Below, in pieces: positions 9,868-21,459 of a stretch of 64,000 bases of DNA. The notes below the pieces were generated by a model. That model searched no databases and was not told the origin of the DNA. It saw only the letters and a list, made by a program, of their open reading frames with translations. Position numbers and translations under genes: made by a program. The DNA is from Blastobasis lacticolella. Its lineage: Eukaryota > Arthropoda > Insecta > Lepidoptera > Blastobasidae. Location of the stretch: the NCBI GenBank assembly GCA_905147135.1, contig LR990042.1, forward strand, positions 15,243,545 to 15,307,544, in the 5' to 3' direction. Every line of letters starts with the position of its first letter. The first letter of the stretch is position 1.

Positions 9868-11094
9868 CCCATTTAGACCGAAAACTATTTTTGTGAAAAC
9901 AAAAATTTTTTTCACAAAAAATTGTATTGAGGCCTGGAAACCATGATAAAAATACAAAAAAAATATTTGTAATTAGGGGGAGATTTGGTGGCCGTACCAT
10001 ATAGGGTACAGTAGGCTAATATGCATGTGTCAGATTTACTATATGTCATATTTGTTACAGCGACTTTTATTACTACAGACCTTTATTTTAGGCATTAAGC
10101 TACAGAATAATAACAGAGTGTGATTATATATCCAAAACCCCAATGAAATATATGAAAAACGCTATATTAAGTAAACAAGAGCATATTATTAATATATATC
10201 TATGTCATGTAAAATATAGTTAATGGCGGTCGTGCTACTTGCTTAGAACATAGGTTATAAAGTATTTAAGAGAGACTGGGCGAAGTGGTGGAGTAAGACT
10301 TGGTACCCAGACCCTGGCATAAGCCGGGACTGGTCGTTCAGATGATGATGAAGTATCCAACGTTGTAGTTTATTACATATTAGAATCAATAAAGAACATG
10401 TGAATTGTGTGTCCTAATTGTAAGCTGCTAATTTAGAAGCAAAGTAAGTTTTATTAGAAAATATGTTATATAGGATAAAGTATTATTCTAGTGGACATTA
10501 TTTTATCAAACAAAAGCATATTTTAAAGATATTAGGTGTATTATATAATAAGGTATTATATGAATTAAACAAGATTTTATAAAACAAACAAAGTACCATA
10601 GGTAAACAACATTTCTGCAAAATTCTAACCAAATGTAATGACACAATTATCGATCAGTGGTATTACGTACGATTAAATAAATAATCGATTATATAAATAA
10701 ATAAAACTAATACAAAATATAAAGCAACAATAATACAATGCAAGTTTGTACTAAACTCTGTGCTGGCTCTGGAGCAAAAGTCCCTCCCAGTCTTTTGACT
10801 GGACCTTTATACTAACTTCTAGCCGGAAATGTCATTTCTATTCTCATTTCCGGTCTCCTAAATTTACTGATAGATTATTATAAATTTATTACATAATTAA
10901 TTAAGGAAGTTTTAACAGTACTAAGTTAAGTACGGATCAAAGACAAACAATCGTTCAGAAATCACCACACTTCGTTCTGAAGTTGGTAAAATGTTTACAA
11001 AAGTATTTTAAAATATTTATTATTATTAATCACGATATTTAATACCAATTAAAACATACTAAAATACCTTATATTTACAATATGCAAGAAATAC

Positions 11095-11841
11095 TAGTTT
11101 TATCAAGTGAGCTTCTTATTAATTCAACATGAACACCAACGTTACACTTCACACATCTTGTAGGGCATTGTCTATGGCATTGTCCACACCTGGTTCTTTT
11201 TTCCTGCTTAGTGACAAAGTGATCTTTGAGAGATTCAAAGGATTATATTGAAGATGGACGACTAGAACCTGGCTTTTCACGTTGATTATTACAATCAATG
11301 ATTGAAATTGTAATACGTCTTTGGAAGTTCAGCTCATCCATAAAAAAATAAAAAATAATAAAATAAAAAAAATATTCGTGGACAAATTCACACAGCGCCA
11401 TCTAGCCCCAAACTAAGCAAAGCTTGTACTATGGGTGCTAGATAACTGATATACTAATTAAATACTTTTTTTTTTAAAAAACAAACTTATTATACATAGA
11501 ACACCCAGACCCGTCACAAAAATTAAAATTCATCATTTCATATCCTGCCCGGCCGGGAATCGAATCGATACTTTCACCATTATGCCTGTAGAGCAGTCAA
11601 GAATATGTACAGACATGTAAATGTAATAGAGAATCAGGGGCATGTACCACTTTTTTCCTCCGATACTAGTTCGCAGTGCAGATATATTTTGGTCCGATAA
11701 ATCAACTCCACCCATGTTCTTTTTGTATTGTTGAATAAGATGGGGTTGAGATACAGATATCTTCTTTTTTTGTTCGTAAGAATAGCGGTGAGTTGTATGG
11801 ACTGGTGTAATACCAACTTCATTGGAACATACGGAAATCAT
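11095..11841 (-). pseudogene. piggyBac transposase, C-terminal fragments
   Basis: The 11567-11841 stretch reads KKKISVSQPHLIQQYKKNMG, GVDLSDQNISALR and GKKWYMPLILYYIY, a classic segment of DDE_Tnp_1_7 (piggyBac) transposases that includes the third catalytic-region aspartate neighbourhood. At 11095-11260 the Cys-rich tail survives: RCGQCHRQCPTRCVKC. The two pieces are separated by a family B SINE at 11370-11565. The catalytic middle that should lie upstream (about 11850-12740 on this strand) is missing, replaced by a family C repeat and unalignable sequence. Confidence 0.85.
11370..11565 (-). repeat. tRNA-derived SINE (family B) nested in piggyBac
   Basis: Shares CACACAGCGCCATCTAGCCC and the AAAATTCATCATTTCA / GGGAATCGAA head with the copy at 6716-6925. 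It interrupts the transposase between its DDE and Cys-rich parts. Confidence 0.75.
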
Positions 11842-12295
11842 ACTATTGTCATGTCACTTGCAAATTATTATATCGTCAGATACACGATAATCGTAAAAGC
11901 CTCTCTCTTTTGTTTTAGCGTATTTATTACCCATCAAAGGACACTTTTCCGACCTATTCTCTCTTATAGTCCCAGTAATACGAAAGCCCCTTTTAGCGAG
12001 TTAATGGACCAAAGGTAAACCAATAAAGAAATTATCTACAAAGAGGTGGTAATCTTTGCCATATCCTTACATAATATTGGAAAAAATAAGCGTGAATGGG
12101 TCTCTAGACAAGGCTCCAGTAATCAAACTGTTTCTTGTATCTGGAGCATTTTCCCAGTACATTTTTCTTCTATTCACCTATTCACCGACAGTAGCCGCTC
12201 ACTAACAGCATTTTAACTAAACATTTCATCTTTTTGATCTTGACGTCAGTAGGAAGAAATTTTTGTGCTAAATATCTATTTGTTACGGTTTTTTT

Positions 12296-12640
12296 ATGTC
12301 ATACAGAAGACAATCAGGCAAGCGGGCCACCTGCTGGAAAGTGGTCACCATTGCCTATATACATTAGTAACACCAAGAGTATCGCCAATGCGTAGCCCAC
12401 CTCTATAACAAGTTGCTCTGGCAGCAAAAATACAAATGCCCCACTGCCTCCACTGCCAAAGCCACGGTTCCCCAAATTCCCACTCCATGGAGCACTGGAA
12501 ACCTTACTCACTGGCAGAAACACAATACTATTTAAAAGAGTATTGTTTAGCTGCGGTATTCTGTAAGGTGGAGGTAATTCCCCAGTCGGGCGGCTCCAAT
12601 TCGAACGGGATACCCCGCTATGCCCTACCTCTCTCGGTTA
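12296..12640 (+). repeat. dispersed repeat (family C), near full length, nested in piggyBac
   Basis: Contains AGCGGGCCACCTGCTGG, CACGGTTCCCCAAATTCCC and TCGAACGGGATACCCCGC. It is colinear with 38275-38620 at high similarity. Family C pieces also occur at 2285, 15600-15790, 39235-39283, 40812-40905, 54755-54815 and 60545-60640. Confidence 0.75.
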
Positions 12641-12744
12641 TTAGCAACTCAAACACTTGTTCGGAAAAGAGCAAACAAAACCATTGTATTGGAATTTTCG
12701 CAAGAGGATCATGATACAGAGGTAGCCAAGTGGTAGGTCTAGTT

Positions 12745-13240
12745 ATATTTCATAACACGTTTTTTCAAAGGTTCTTGAGATTCACCAGGCTCTTGGTCTT
12801 CCGATTCTGGGTCTTCTAGAGGTATAGACGCAGCAAACTCTGCCAGTGGTCGAAGCAAACTCGGACGTAAATTATTGATGCTGACGAAATCTTCTTCAGT
12901 CCGATCATCATTAGCAGTGTCAGGTGGAAGAAAAAAAATCTAAATTTTGCCCCTGGCTCGTATCCTCGTCTTCTTTTTCCAGAGTAGTTGCAATATCATG
13001 CAGCGTCAAGGATCTAAAATAATAAAGTAATTAATTGTAGAATACATTTTTAACTATATTTATCGTTTGTTTGGCTCACGCATAGACCTACTGTACCCTA
13101 TTCGGTACACCTAGTTTAGTATTGAGTTTATCTTCCAAAAAATACCTAAATGTCGTTATATCCTACACTAACTTTAAAATAATTATAATAAATATTATAG
13201 TTCGTAATAATCAATATAAAACATACCTTTCTGAAGACAT
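12745..13240 (-). pseudogene. piggyBac transposase, N-terminal fragments with an intron
   Basis: A first exon at 13227-13240 (MSSE, donor GTATGT) joins in phase to 13013 and below (acceptor ATTTTAG), reading SLTLHDIATTLEKEDEDTS and then acidic sequence. A run of eight A near 12943 shifts the frame. After the shift the reading continues PPDTANDDRTEEDF, SLLRPLAEFAAS and EDPESEDQEPGE to a stop near 12745. Acidic N-termini and a leading intron are usual in piggyBac-like genes. Confidence 0.7.
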
Positions 13241-13441
13241 TGTAAATATTTTCCTTTTTTTGTCTGGCTAATTACAAATAATGTATCAAAAACACTCCTA
13301 CAGATTATTTTTTAACGTAATATAAACACTCTCAGTTAACCGTCACAACTCAAATAAAAAGTGATTATCATGTGGGTATGTCAAAATATTTTTATTAAGT
13401 CACTGTTACCACTTACGGTACGGTCGGTCTATATGGGTTAA

Positions 13442-14517
13442 TACTACTTGGTTACTGTTATTTTGTGTTATTGGCTTTTTAAAAGCTTTATATGTGCTAT
13501 AAACATATCGTATAACCACACAGTGCCAAGCCCACATAACTGGTTCGCTTTGTGGATGAAAAGGCTTTGAGATATAATTGATTTTTTTTATTATGATTAT
13601 CGGCACAGAAATGAAACTAAAACAGAATCCATGTCTCCTAAATCATGAATGAAACATACAAATGGCCGCCATTTTATATGTTTGCGTGATTAAAGGGTCG
13701 CCATACACATAATACATTTTGCTCTCTTTACTAATTTATGTATTAGGTTAGCAACACAACCGTACAATAATAAATAAATAAAGTTCTTCATTTCAGAATT
13801 AAAATTCTTGAATTATAATTAGCAAGTAGAACGATGTGGTCTCTGCCTATTCCTTTGGGAAAAAGTCGTGTAGTAATTCTTGATTTTTAAAAACCTTTTG
13901 TAGGTATACAATGCAATGCTCGTGTATTGCAGTGGGTATTAAAATATAGTAGTTTATGCAACTTTATGTGATAATAGTTTGACACGAGTGTTTTGATACC
14001 TAATTATATGCAGATGCATACACCTTTATCTACACTCATATTTTCATGTTAAAATTTCGTACCTATAATTTTTTCACTTTGCTGGAAGTATCTGCAATTC
14101 ATTTTATGTTGCCGTGTCGATGATATCATGCAGCGTAAAATTTACATCACTACCTTCACATTTATCTATTTAGTTGCTTCAAACACATAAAAACATTTAA
14201 AAACAAAAATCACAACAATAAGAAAAAACATTTTGTTTAGCGGGAAAATAATTCCATACAACGCAGTTCACTGACTCTCAGCGGTATTCAACCAACTAAA
14301 CGTGCCCTACCAGAAATTAAAAAATAAAAGTGTTGTATAATGATTAAAAACTTTTCACACAATACTTTTTTTAAATTTTATAGATGACTGCTTACAAGTA
14401 CGTAATTGGAACAATAAGCTATGAGTGTAGATAAATTTAATTAAAGACGAGGAGACCCGAGAATCAAAAGACCCCGCCAATTTTAGACTCGATCACGCTC
14501 GTCGGTCGGGTGCACGA
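13442..14517. other. 3' flank of gene 2, homologous to the 3' flank of gene 1
   Basis: No coding sequence seen. From about 13965 it matches 3600-4390 in order: TTTGACACGAGTGTTTT, TATATGCAG, ATTTATCTATTTA, GCGGGAAAATAATT and GTAATTGGAACA. It is therefore part of a segmental duplication covering gene and flank. The original 3' UTR and polyadenylation site of gene 2 should lie near its left end. Confidence 0.65.
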
Positions 14518-14835
14518 GAGCGTCGGTGGCCGAGCGGTTAGAATATCCGACTCGTAAGCCAGAAGACACGGGTTCGAATCCCGCTCCGGCCATGTACCAA
14601 TGACTGTTTTATGAGTTATGTACATTAGTTGAATACTAACCGATGCTCTTACGGCAATTATCCAATCTGGTCAGGTTCCCCTGGTAGGCAGGGTCACAAA
14701 GGTCAGATGGTAGTCTCTCCACTGTAATTACTTGATCGTCAAAACCTGGTTCATGGTCAAGGCGGACCCCGGGCCCTCGTGCGCGAGAGCACAACCGAGA
14801 CATTAGCGCCAAGATGATGATGATGATGACGCACA
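14518..14835 (+). repeat. tRNA-derived SINE (family A)
   Basis: The tRNA-like head GTCGGTGGCCGAGCGG with B box GGGTTCGAATCCCGC at about 14570 is followed by the body TGAATACTAACCGATGC and GGTCAGGTTCCCCTGG and a tail of (GAT)n. It is not a functional tRNA gene, because related heads occur with the same body at 20046, 36240 (reversed) and 51918 (reversed). Confidence 0.85.
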
Positions 14836-17800
14836 TTGGCGTTTTTCTACGTTATACGTTCATACCAACTGACCGTCGTAAATGCAAAAACGTGTGATTA
14901 CGATAGTTAAAATTATTTATTCGGATTCAGTTATTTTGACCAAAGTTGAGCAAAGTCGTGCTTCCGCCCTACTCCGATAAAAAAATATTATGTTGCTTTA
15001 TTCGGATTCCAGAATCCGAATTCCAGATACGGATCATCGTAGCGTTTATTCCGGCTTACGCCAGGGTCCGCTTTTCGACTTTAACTTCTTCCGTCGTGCT
15101 TAAAGGTAGTATAAATAATTTTTTTTCAATAAGTTCTTTTGAGATACGGAACCCTAAAAACTTCGGTACCTGATCTGACTGTCTGAGTCACAAATACAAT
15201 AAATAAAGAACATTTTTAGGGAAATTTTCCTATAAAAAAGCTAGCATCATCATAGATAGCATAATCTAGTATTTTTTGTTCGAAATTTACACAAAAGTAA
15301 ATAAAGCATAATTATGAAAAATTAGCATGAATCATCAATACTTGTGCATCGTAGGTAATTCCTCCTGATTTTTTAAATCTTTTCACGTCAATTTTATAAC
15401 ATTTGACCACTTATGACGGCATTTATAAATAATTTTTATCAAGGAAAAATACGTGTTATCGGTGCGAAATGGCGGCGCGTTGTAAGACCTGATGAGTGTA
15501 TGTCATGTACAACATAGGATTTTGTCACACCTTGCATGCACCCCATCTCTGGATTGTGATCTTATTTGATGGATTCTTTTTTGTTTCATTTCTGTGATTA
15601 TCGGTAGGCAAACAGGCAACCGGACCACCCGATGGAAAGTAGCCACTGCTGTTAATGGATTAACAACACCAGCGGTTTCACTAATGCGTTGCCCACTTCT
15701 AACAGGCAAGGTTAGAAGTGAATGAAAGTAAAAATTCCACACCTGATGGAAAGTGGTCACCGCTGCCTATGGATAAGTCACACCAGCGGTATTAGGGTTT
15801 TTGAATACCCGACGTTTTTTGATACCCGGGTATCGGGTATTATTATTTTTAATACCTGGGTATACCCTGGTACCAGGGTATTTACTAATTTTTAAGAAAA
15901 TTTAAGTAAAAGGTATTTTTAAAACATTTTATTAAATTGAAATAGAACAAAATAAAATATATTTTATATCAGTGAAACTAGCCTTATTTGAAAGCTAATG
16001 AATGAGATTTCGGTCACGTGGCCGATGGGTGTAGTCCACTTTTGGTTGAATGGCGCTGAAGCGCTGAACAAAATTTTGTATGGAGGATAACTTAACATAT
16101 ATTATCCCATAGGGTTATTATAATGTTATTTTACTCTGAGTCTAGTCTGTCTGATAGTTGGAAGTATGAAGCACGTTATAAGTATTTTGTTTAGTCAATC
16201 TAACTATCAATCACATTTCTAGAGCTCTTTTAAGTTTTCTCTTGCGATTGAAGAAACATTTCTGTGTACTGAGTTACGAAGAACGTAAATATTATTTTGG
16301 TCAGTTACGTTTATTAAAATTTTTAATTGTCTCATGGTTTTGAGATATATGACGAATATAAGTGAAGTATTTGTTATACGTTTATATGTTTTTATGCGTA
16401 CATAAAAACACCGTAAACATGTTTGGGTATAACGACCCATTAGGATAATCCCTGACCCTTCATTTTTGTCCCAGGTCGAAGCGTGGCTTGACTGCATTCG
16501 AAATTTTAAAAGTTTTAGACCATACAATGCAAGAGAAATATGTTAGCCATGTAGATGATGATAGATGTTAGATACTTGGATCTTCTTGGTGATGGTCAGC
16601 AGTGACTCGACAGACAAAGATTGTTGGTATAAACAGCCGCTAACAACAGCAAGCTATTATAATGCACATCATCACCATACGAGTGGTTATTCTCTTTCAT
16701 AAATACGTCCTTTGTCTCACCTTGACAGGGATTTTGGGGTCACAAGTTACTGCCATGAACTCCCGTTATTTGCTGACTTGTCCAGAATTTCAAGTGAGAG
16801 GACATGCCCTAGTGAGGTTATGGTGAACATGCCCTAGATAATTCTAAAGTACGCCTGGAGTAAAGATTTTTATCTCAGAGCCCACCAGGTTACCTCCCGA
16901 GATACGTCATAAAGCGTCTGCAGATCGAGGACTGCAAAAAACAGAGGCTGATTCTTGAGTGCAGAGCCAATTATTGCATTAGGCCTTCCGGAGGACTCTA
17001 AGGACAAAATATATCTATTTTGCTGCAGTCCGGCCTGAAGTCGTACTAGCAATACGATACCGAGAATTGGATGACGAGATTGAGATGACGTATAACCTCG
17101 ATAGCTACGTGCTTGTGTTTACAACAAGTGTTTTAAATAATACAATTCGCAATTTTTATTGTTTACTACCATTTTGTTATTAAAAACCAGTTTCTTGACG
17201 GTTGACGAATCATTTCAATTCATAAATTTTAGGGCACCTATTATCCCATGGGGTCGTTAGCGGCCCACTAAAAAAAACACTATTTTCAAGTATTTTATTT
17301 CAAACAAAGTTTTTGTCTTTTATTTATGCCTATTTTGAGCAACATTTGCGACAATCACAAATTTTCACGACTGAAATAGTTACGGGCATAGGTATATGGG
17401 TTAACATCAATTAATAATGTCACGTTGGACATCCAGATTGTGCAATCAATTGGATTATTTTCTTGATATAATAGAAACGATAGAACTCAATCCTGTACAG
17501 AACAGAACACAATGTTCCTGTTGCACGTAAATTATCTGCTCGTATCCGGTGCTTTTGGGTAAGCAGATGGCACCACAGAGACGGTAAGGTACACATCTAG
17601 TGCAAAGGCCAGGAGAGAGGAGGTCGAGTCATTGATCGCCTGGACCAAGCTCTCTAGAAGGTTTCTGATTGGGGAGTTGTCAATCTTGTGCAGTTCAACG
17701 CGTCTAAAACACAGGCATGTTTGTTAACCGCCAAGCGAAGTACATTCCATCGGAATCCAAATTTCTAGAGTGTTCCCCTACAAATACGTAATAGCCTCCG

Positions 17801-18105
17801 CCTGCTGCCAGAAATCAAAGCTGGACTTTGGTGGGTGAACCGCCATACACGCAAACCACCACACTGCGAACGCCGTACAGGCGGACTGCCAAGCAACCGG
17901 ACCGCCGCGCAACCGGGCCGCCGCGCATCCGGACCGCTGCCCACCTGGACCTGCACACAAGCGATATATCACACAGACTAGGTGTCACACAGTCCGGGTG
18001 CCACTTAGGCTCAGTGCTACCCTAATTGTCAAATTATGAGTCTATTCATTATATCCTATAACACGTCAGCCACAGCAAGATACGGATAAGATGTAATACA
18101 AGGAA
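14836..18105. other. repeat-rich intergenic DNA, no gene seen
   Basis: Contains a family C fragment at about 15595-15790. From 15790 to 15890 there is a stretch of degenerate GATACCCGGGTATCGGG units, resembling the end of a hAT-like transposon but not provable by eye. GC-rich degenerate CGGACCGCC units at 17840-18010 grade into the minisatellite that follows. The open frames here show no family resemblance. Confidence 0.5.
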
Positions 18106-18303
18106 AAATGCCACAAAGGCAAAATGCTACATAGGCGGATGCCACACAGGCGAAATGCCACACAGGCGAAATGCCACACAGGCGGATTGCTACACAGGCT
18201 GAGTGCCACACAGGCAGAATGCGACACAGGCGAGTGCCATACAGGCGGAAAGCCACACAGGCGGAGTGCCACACAGGCTAGGTGCTACAAAGGCTACACG
18301 CCG
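18106..18303 (+). repeat. 16-bp minisatellite
   Basis: About twelve tandem units of GCCACACAGGCGGAAT with substitutions such as GCTACACAGGCTGAGT. Both strands have a frame open through it only because 16 is not a multiple of three and stops are rare in the unit. Confidence 0.9.
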
Positions 18304-19295
18304 CATAAAATAAGTGAAGGTCGTAAAATGTGCATAAACTAAGCAACTACACTATCATTTCTTTTATTTTAGCAAAATCTATTTATTGGGTATAAATCAG
18401 TTTAATTGCGTTTGTAACAGAGGTTTATAATTATCATCAACAGGCCATAACACCTCCGCTGCTTGACATGAGTCTTCTCCACACCCAACAGACATCGCAG
18501 CAAAGGCTACCACAAAATAATGGACCACTATTAATAACAATCTATTTTTAGTAAATTATTTAGTTATATCTCAGTTTTGATATAATGATTCTTCTATATT
18601 ACATTTATTTATTTATTTATTAAAGCTTTATGCACAAAAGTACAGTGGCGGACTTAAAGCTAAAATAGCCTTATCTACCAGTCAACCGGGATAATCTAAG
18701 CCTGAGAAAGGTAGGCGGTGCAGGAAAAGAAAGACAAAAAAAAATACAAAACTACTTGAGTAAAAAGGAGGAGGGATATACATTTATGCAACTATAGTCC
18801 GGAAGCACATACTAAATACATATACAAAACCATAAAATAAACATATGAACTTAAAACTGGATACAATATATAAGTAAAACCAAAGATAAAATAATATTTT
18901 AATTGAACAAAGTGAAGAGACGAGAGAAAAGTGAAGTGGGTCGAACAGGGAGGGAGAACGAGTATTATGGAGCATCCAAGTAATGACCATGCACCGCTTT
19001 CTTAAAAGAACATTTGTTAGGTAATAGTCTTATGTCAGAAGGAAGATCGTTCCAGAGCCTTATGGTCTTAACTGCAAAAGAGTTAGAGGTAAAGCCGGTA
19101 CATTGTTCTCATTGTTTTCGTATTTCACTATGTTAAATTTTGAGTACGAGTTTGACAAATTGTTGGTCGATATTAATGTTTTTGTGTGTAGGTACTTCAT
19201 TGTAAGGAGAAAAAAAAAGTTACCAAATTTCTACAATTTTCATTTTCCTACTGCATACCATCGTACGGTTGATAGCATTATATAATAAGACTAGC

Positions 19296-19402
19296 TAATG
19301 CACTTATTACATTTGGCTAAATTAAGTCGCCTCAATTCAGAAGCGAAAAGGTTGAGAGCAAATCAAAGTGGTCAATTTTTGCAACACTTAAATTATATTA
19401 TG
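19296..19402 (+). repeat. half of a foldback MITE
   Basis: TAATGCACTTATTACAT, AATTCAGAAGCGAAAAGG and GAGAGCAAATCAAAGTGG match the left arm of the MITEs at 3701 and 20847. The right arm is missing. Confidence 0.6.
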
Positions 19403-19944
19403 TAGCGCTCCTTTACTCGCAACTGGTTTCGTACAAGGATGAGAAAGTCTATGGTTGAAACCAGTTACGAAATTGCGGCTGAATGGATAATTCCATTTTT
19501 GGAAGAAAGATTCCAGGGTCTTGCGAAGGTTGGTAGTCAAAAGTAAAATTTTAATGTTTAGTTTTTGAAGAATCGAATGGGTTCCAGGATGTAACCCTGA
19601 CCTATAACTTATCTAAATGTAAGAGCTTGTCTTTTCGACCTTGACCATGCACTTGTTGTTTTAATAGAGCGGCTGAACTACATGTTTAGATACCTATTCC
19701 AAGCTCCTTAGTTGTAAAATCGGTCCCTGTGTTAGTAATTTGGAGGTTAGAAGTTCTCAAAAGACTCAATTGAAACAATTGATTTTCATAAATTTATGCA
19801 ATTTTATAATATAACATTGTGGTTATACCTACGTAAAAAATATTTTGTTCGATGCTTTCATAATATTCCGTTCCCTACATACAAAATAGGCGTTAAATTG
19901 TATTTCTTAAAAATTTAATTAAAAAATTTAGATCTCGAACCGAG

Positions 19945-20850
19945 AATTGAATGTAAAATCACCTAATATAGGATTTCCTATAAGTCTTGAACTTGAAGCT
20001 TGATCTGAATTGTATTTATTATTGCTTATGACTTATGAAATAAATAAATAATTATGAGGGTTGGTGGCCGAGCGAGCGGTTAGGGTATCCGCCTCGTTAG
20101 CGAGAGGTATCGGGTTCGAATCCCGCTGCGGCCATGTACCAAATGCCCTTTTCTGAATAATGTACTTACATTAGTTGAATACTAACCGATGCTCTTACGG
20201 TGAGGAAAAACATCGTGATAAAACCTGCACATTCAGACGACTGAATGTGTAACCTTAATCCAATCTGGTCAGGTTCCCCTGGTAGCAGGGTCGTGGTATT
20301 CAGATGGCAGTCGCTCCACTGTAATTACCTGATCTACCAAATCTGCTATATCTGCTAGATCATGGTCGAAGCGGACCCCAGGCCCTCGTGCGCGTGTCAC
20401 AACCGCGACGTTTATGCCAAGCTGATTATTTTTATTTGTTTTTACTTATGAAATAAATGTTTGATTTTACATTCAGATTTTTTTATTAATTTTCTCCCAC
20501 ATGTATATCTAATAACCAAAGCTTAAAGTTAGTTTATCCTAGCATAGATAAATAGAAAAAGAAAAACGTTTCTTGCACATGGTTATTGCAGTCTGGTACA
20601 ACCTCTTATATCCTTCTATTATTCCACCATACAATGCGGTTACGTAATTTGATATTGTAATATTTTTTGACATTTAGTAATATAGAATCAAAATTCTAAA
20701 ATATGTTTTGTAGGTGGTACTCATTTGCTTTTGAAATCAGTATTTAAGAATTCTGCGATATAAATACTGACACAGTCGGGTAAAAAACATTATTAATTGT
20801 TTTATTTGTTCTTATAGCTAGTTAGGTTCCAGTTTGAAGGATAATGCGCT
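19945..20850 (+). pseudogene. orphan second copy of the gene 1 upstream region and promoter
   Basis: Colinear with about 1060-1470 plus 1975-2035 of gene 1: AATGTAAAATCACCTAATAT, CTTATAATCAAAGC-like sequence, GGTGGTACTCATTTGC, GTATTTAAGAATTCTGCG and ACACAGTCGGGTAAAA. The equivalent of 1470-1975, which holds the ATG exon, is absent. The copy jumps straight to GTTTTATTTGTTCTTATAG and CCAGTTTGAAGGATAA and then runs into a MITE. No downstream exon was found. A SINE splits it at 20046-20443. Confidence 0.8.
20046..20443 (+). mobile_element. SINE family A with 15-bp target duplication
   Basis: The head GGTTGGTGGCCGAGCG and B box GGGTTCGAATCCCGC are followed by the full body including the CATCGTGATAAAACCTGC segment. 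It is flanked by ACTTATGAAATAAAT at 20031-20045 and again at 20444-20458. It is the most complete family A copy in the window. Confidence 0.85.
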
Positions 20851-21090
20851 TATTACACATTCCTAAATCCAGTGTCTGAATTCAGAAACAAAAATCGTGA
20901 GAGCAAATCAAAGTGGAATGTATTGCTCATAGAATAAGGTCTATTTTTGTATCACTTATATTAAATCACGCGTCGCTCCGCTTTTCAAAAACCTGAGATA
21001 CATAAAAGGACCTTATTCTGTGAGCAATACATTCCACTTTGATTTGCTCTCACGCTTTTTTGTATCTGAATTCAGTCACTGAATACGATA
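20847..21090. mobile_element. foldback MITE, second copy
   Basis: Inverted arms with GAGAGCAAATCAAAGTGG and ATTGCTCATAGAATAAGG facing their complements at about 21010-21060. Same family as 3701-3966. It abuts the orphan promoter copy. Confidence 0.8.
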
Positions 21091-21329
21091 GGCTATGCAA
21101 GCTGATCTCGAGCGTTTTGATGACTACCGTGTAACGAACCAAGACAATGCTCACACACGATGTTACAATACTCCTTTACATCCCTACCTCTAATATTACC
21201 ACAAATGGCAAGGAAACGAACCAACTTGATCTCACTTCCGCTAAATCCCGTTAAATTGTGACTTTGGTCGCAAACGTGACTTCATATATTTTTATTGTGT
21301 CCTCAAAGTATAGAAGCTTCGAAGCGTCT

Positions 21330-21455
21330 CGGTGGTGCGTTTAGGCGTTCTGCATGGCTCAAAACTTATATTTGATTCACCTATGAACGCTATTGTAGCT
21401 AAAGCATATAAGGCGCTTGGTTTCATTAAACTAATAAGATATTGTGTTGTACTGT
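21330..21455 (+). pseudogene. LINE reverse transcriptase fragment
   Basis: One frame reads GVLHGSKLIFDSPMNAIVAK then AYKALGFIKLIR, the thumb segment of a jockey-like RT (LGV.fD.KL.F..H....K.A.K.LGFI). No flanking RT sequence is preserved. Confidence 0.6.
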
Positions 21456-21459
21456 GATG

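Larger units (their letters stand above)
9868..13437 (-). mobile_element. piggyBac element, degraded, with intact TTAA target duplication
   Basis: The element begins CCCATTTAGACCG and ends as the inverted CCCATATAGACCG, flanked by TTAA at 9864-9867 and 13438-13441. A second inverted pair lies inside the ends: GTACCATATAGGGTACAGTAGG-like sequence at about 9994-10015 and 13086-13107. The minus-strand transposase is broken (separate entries), and two later insertions (families B and C) are nested inside. It can no longer move by itself. Confidence 0.9.

Noticed and set aside
14518..14590. Possible tRNA gene (B box GGGTTCGAATCCCGC)
   Set aside because: The same head is followed by an identical non-tRNA body in four places, so it is the 5' part of a SINE.
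18056..18342. Open frames on both strands in a tandem repeat
   Set aside because: They translate the 16-bp minisatellite in all three phases.
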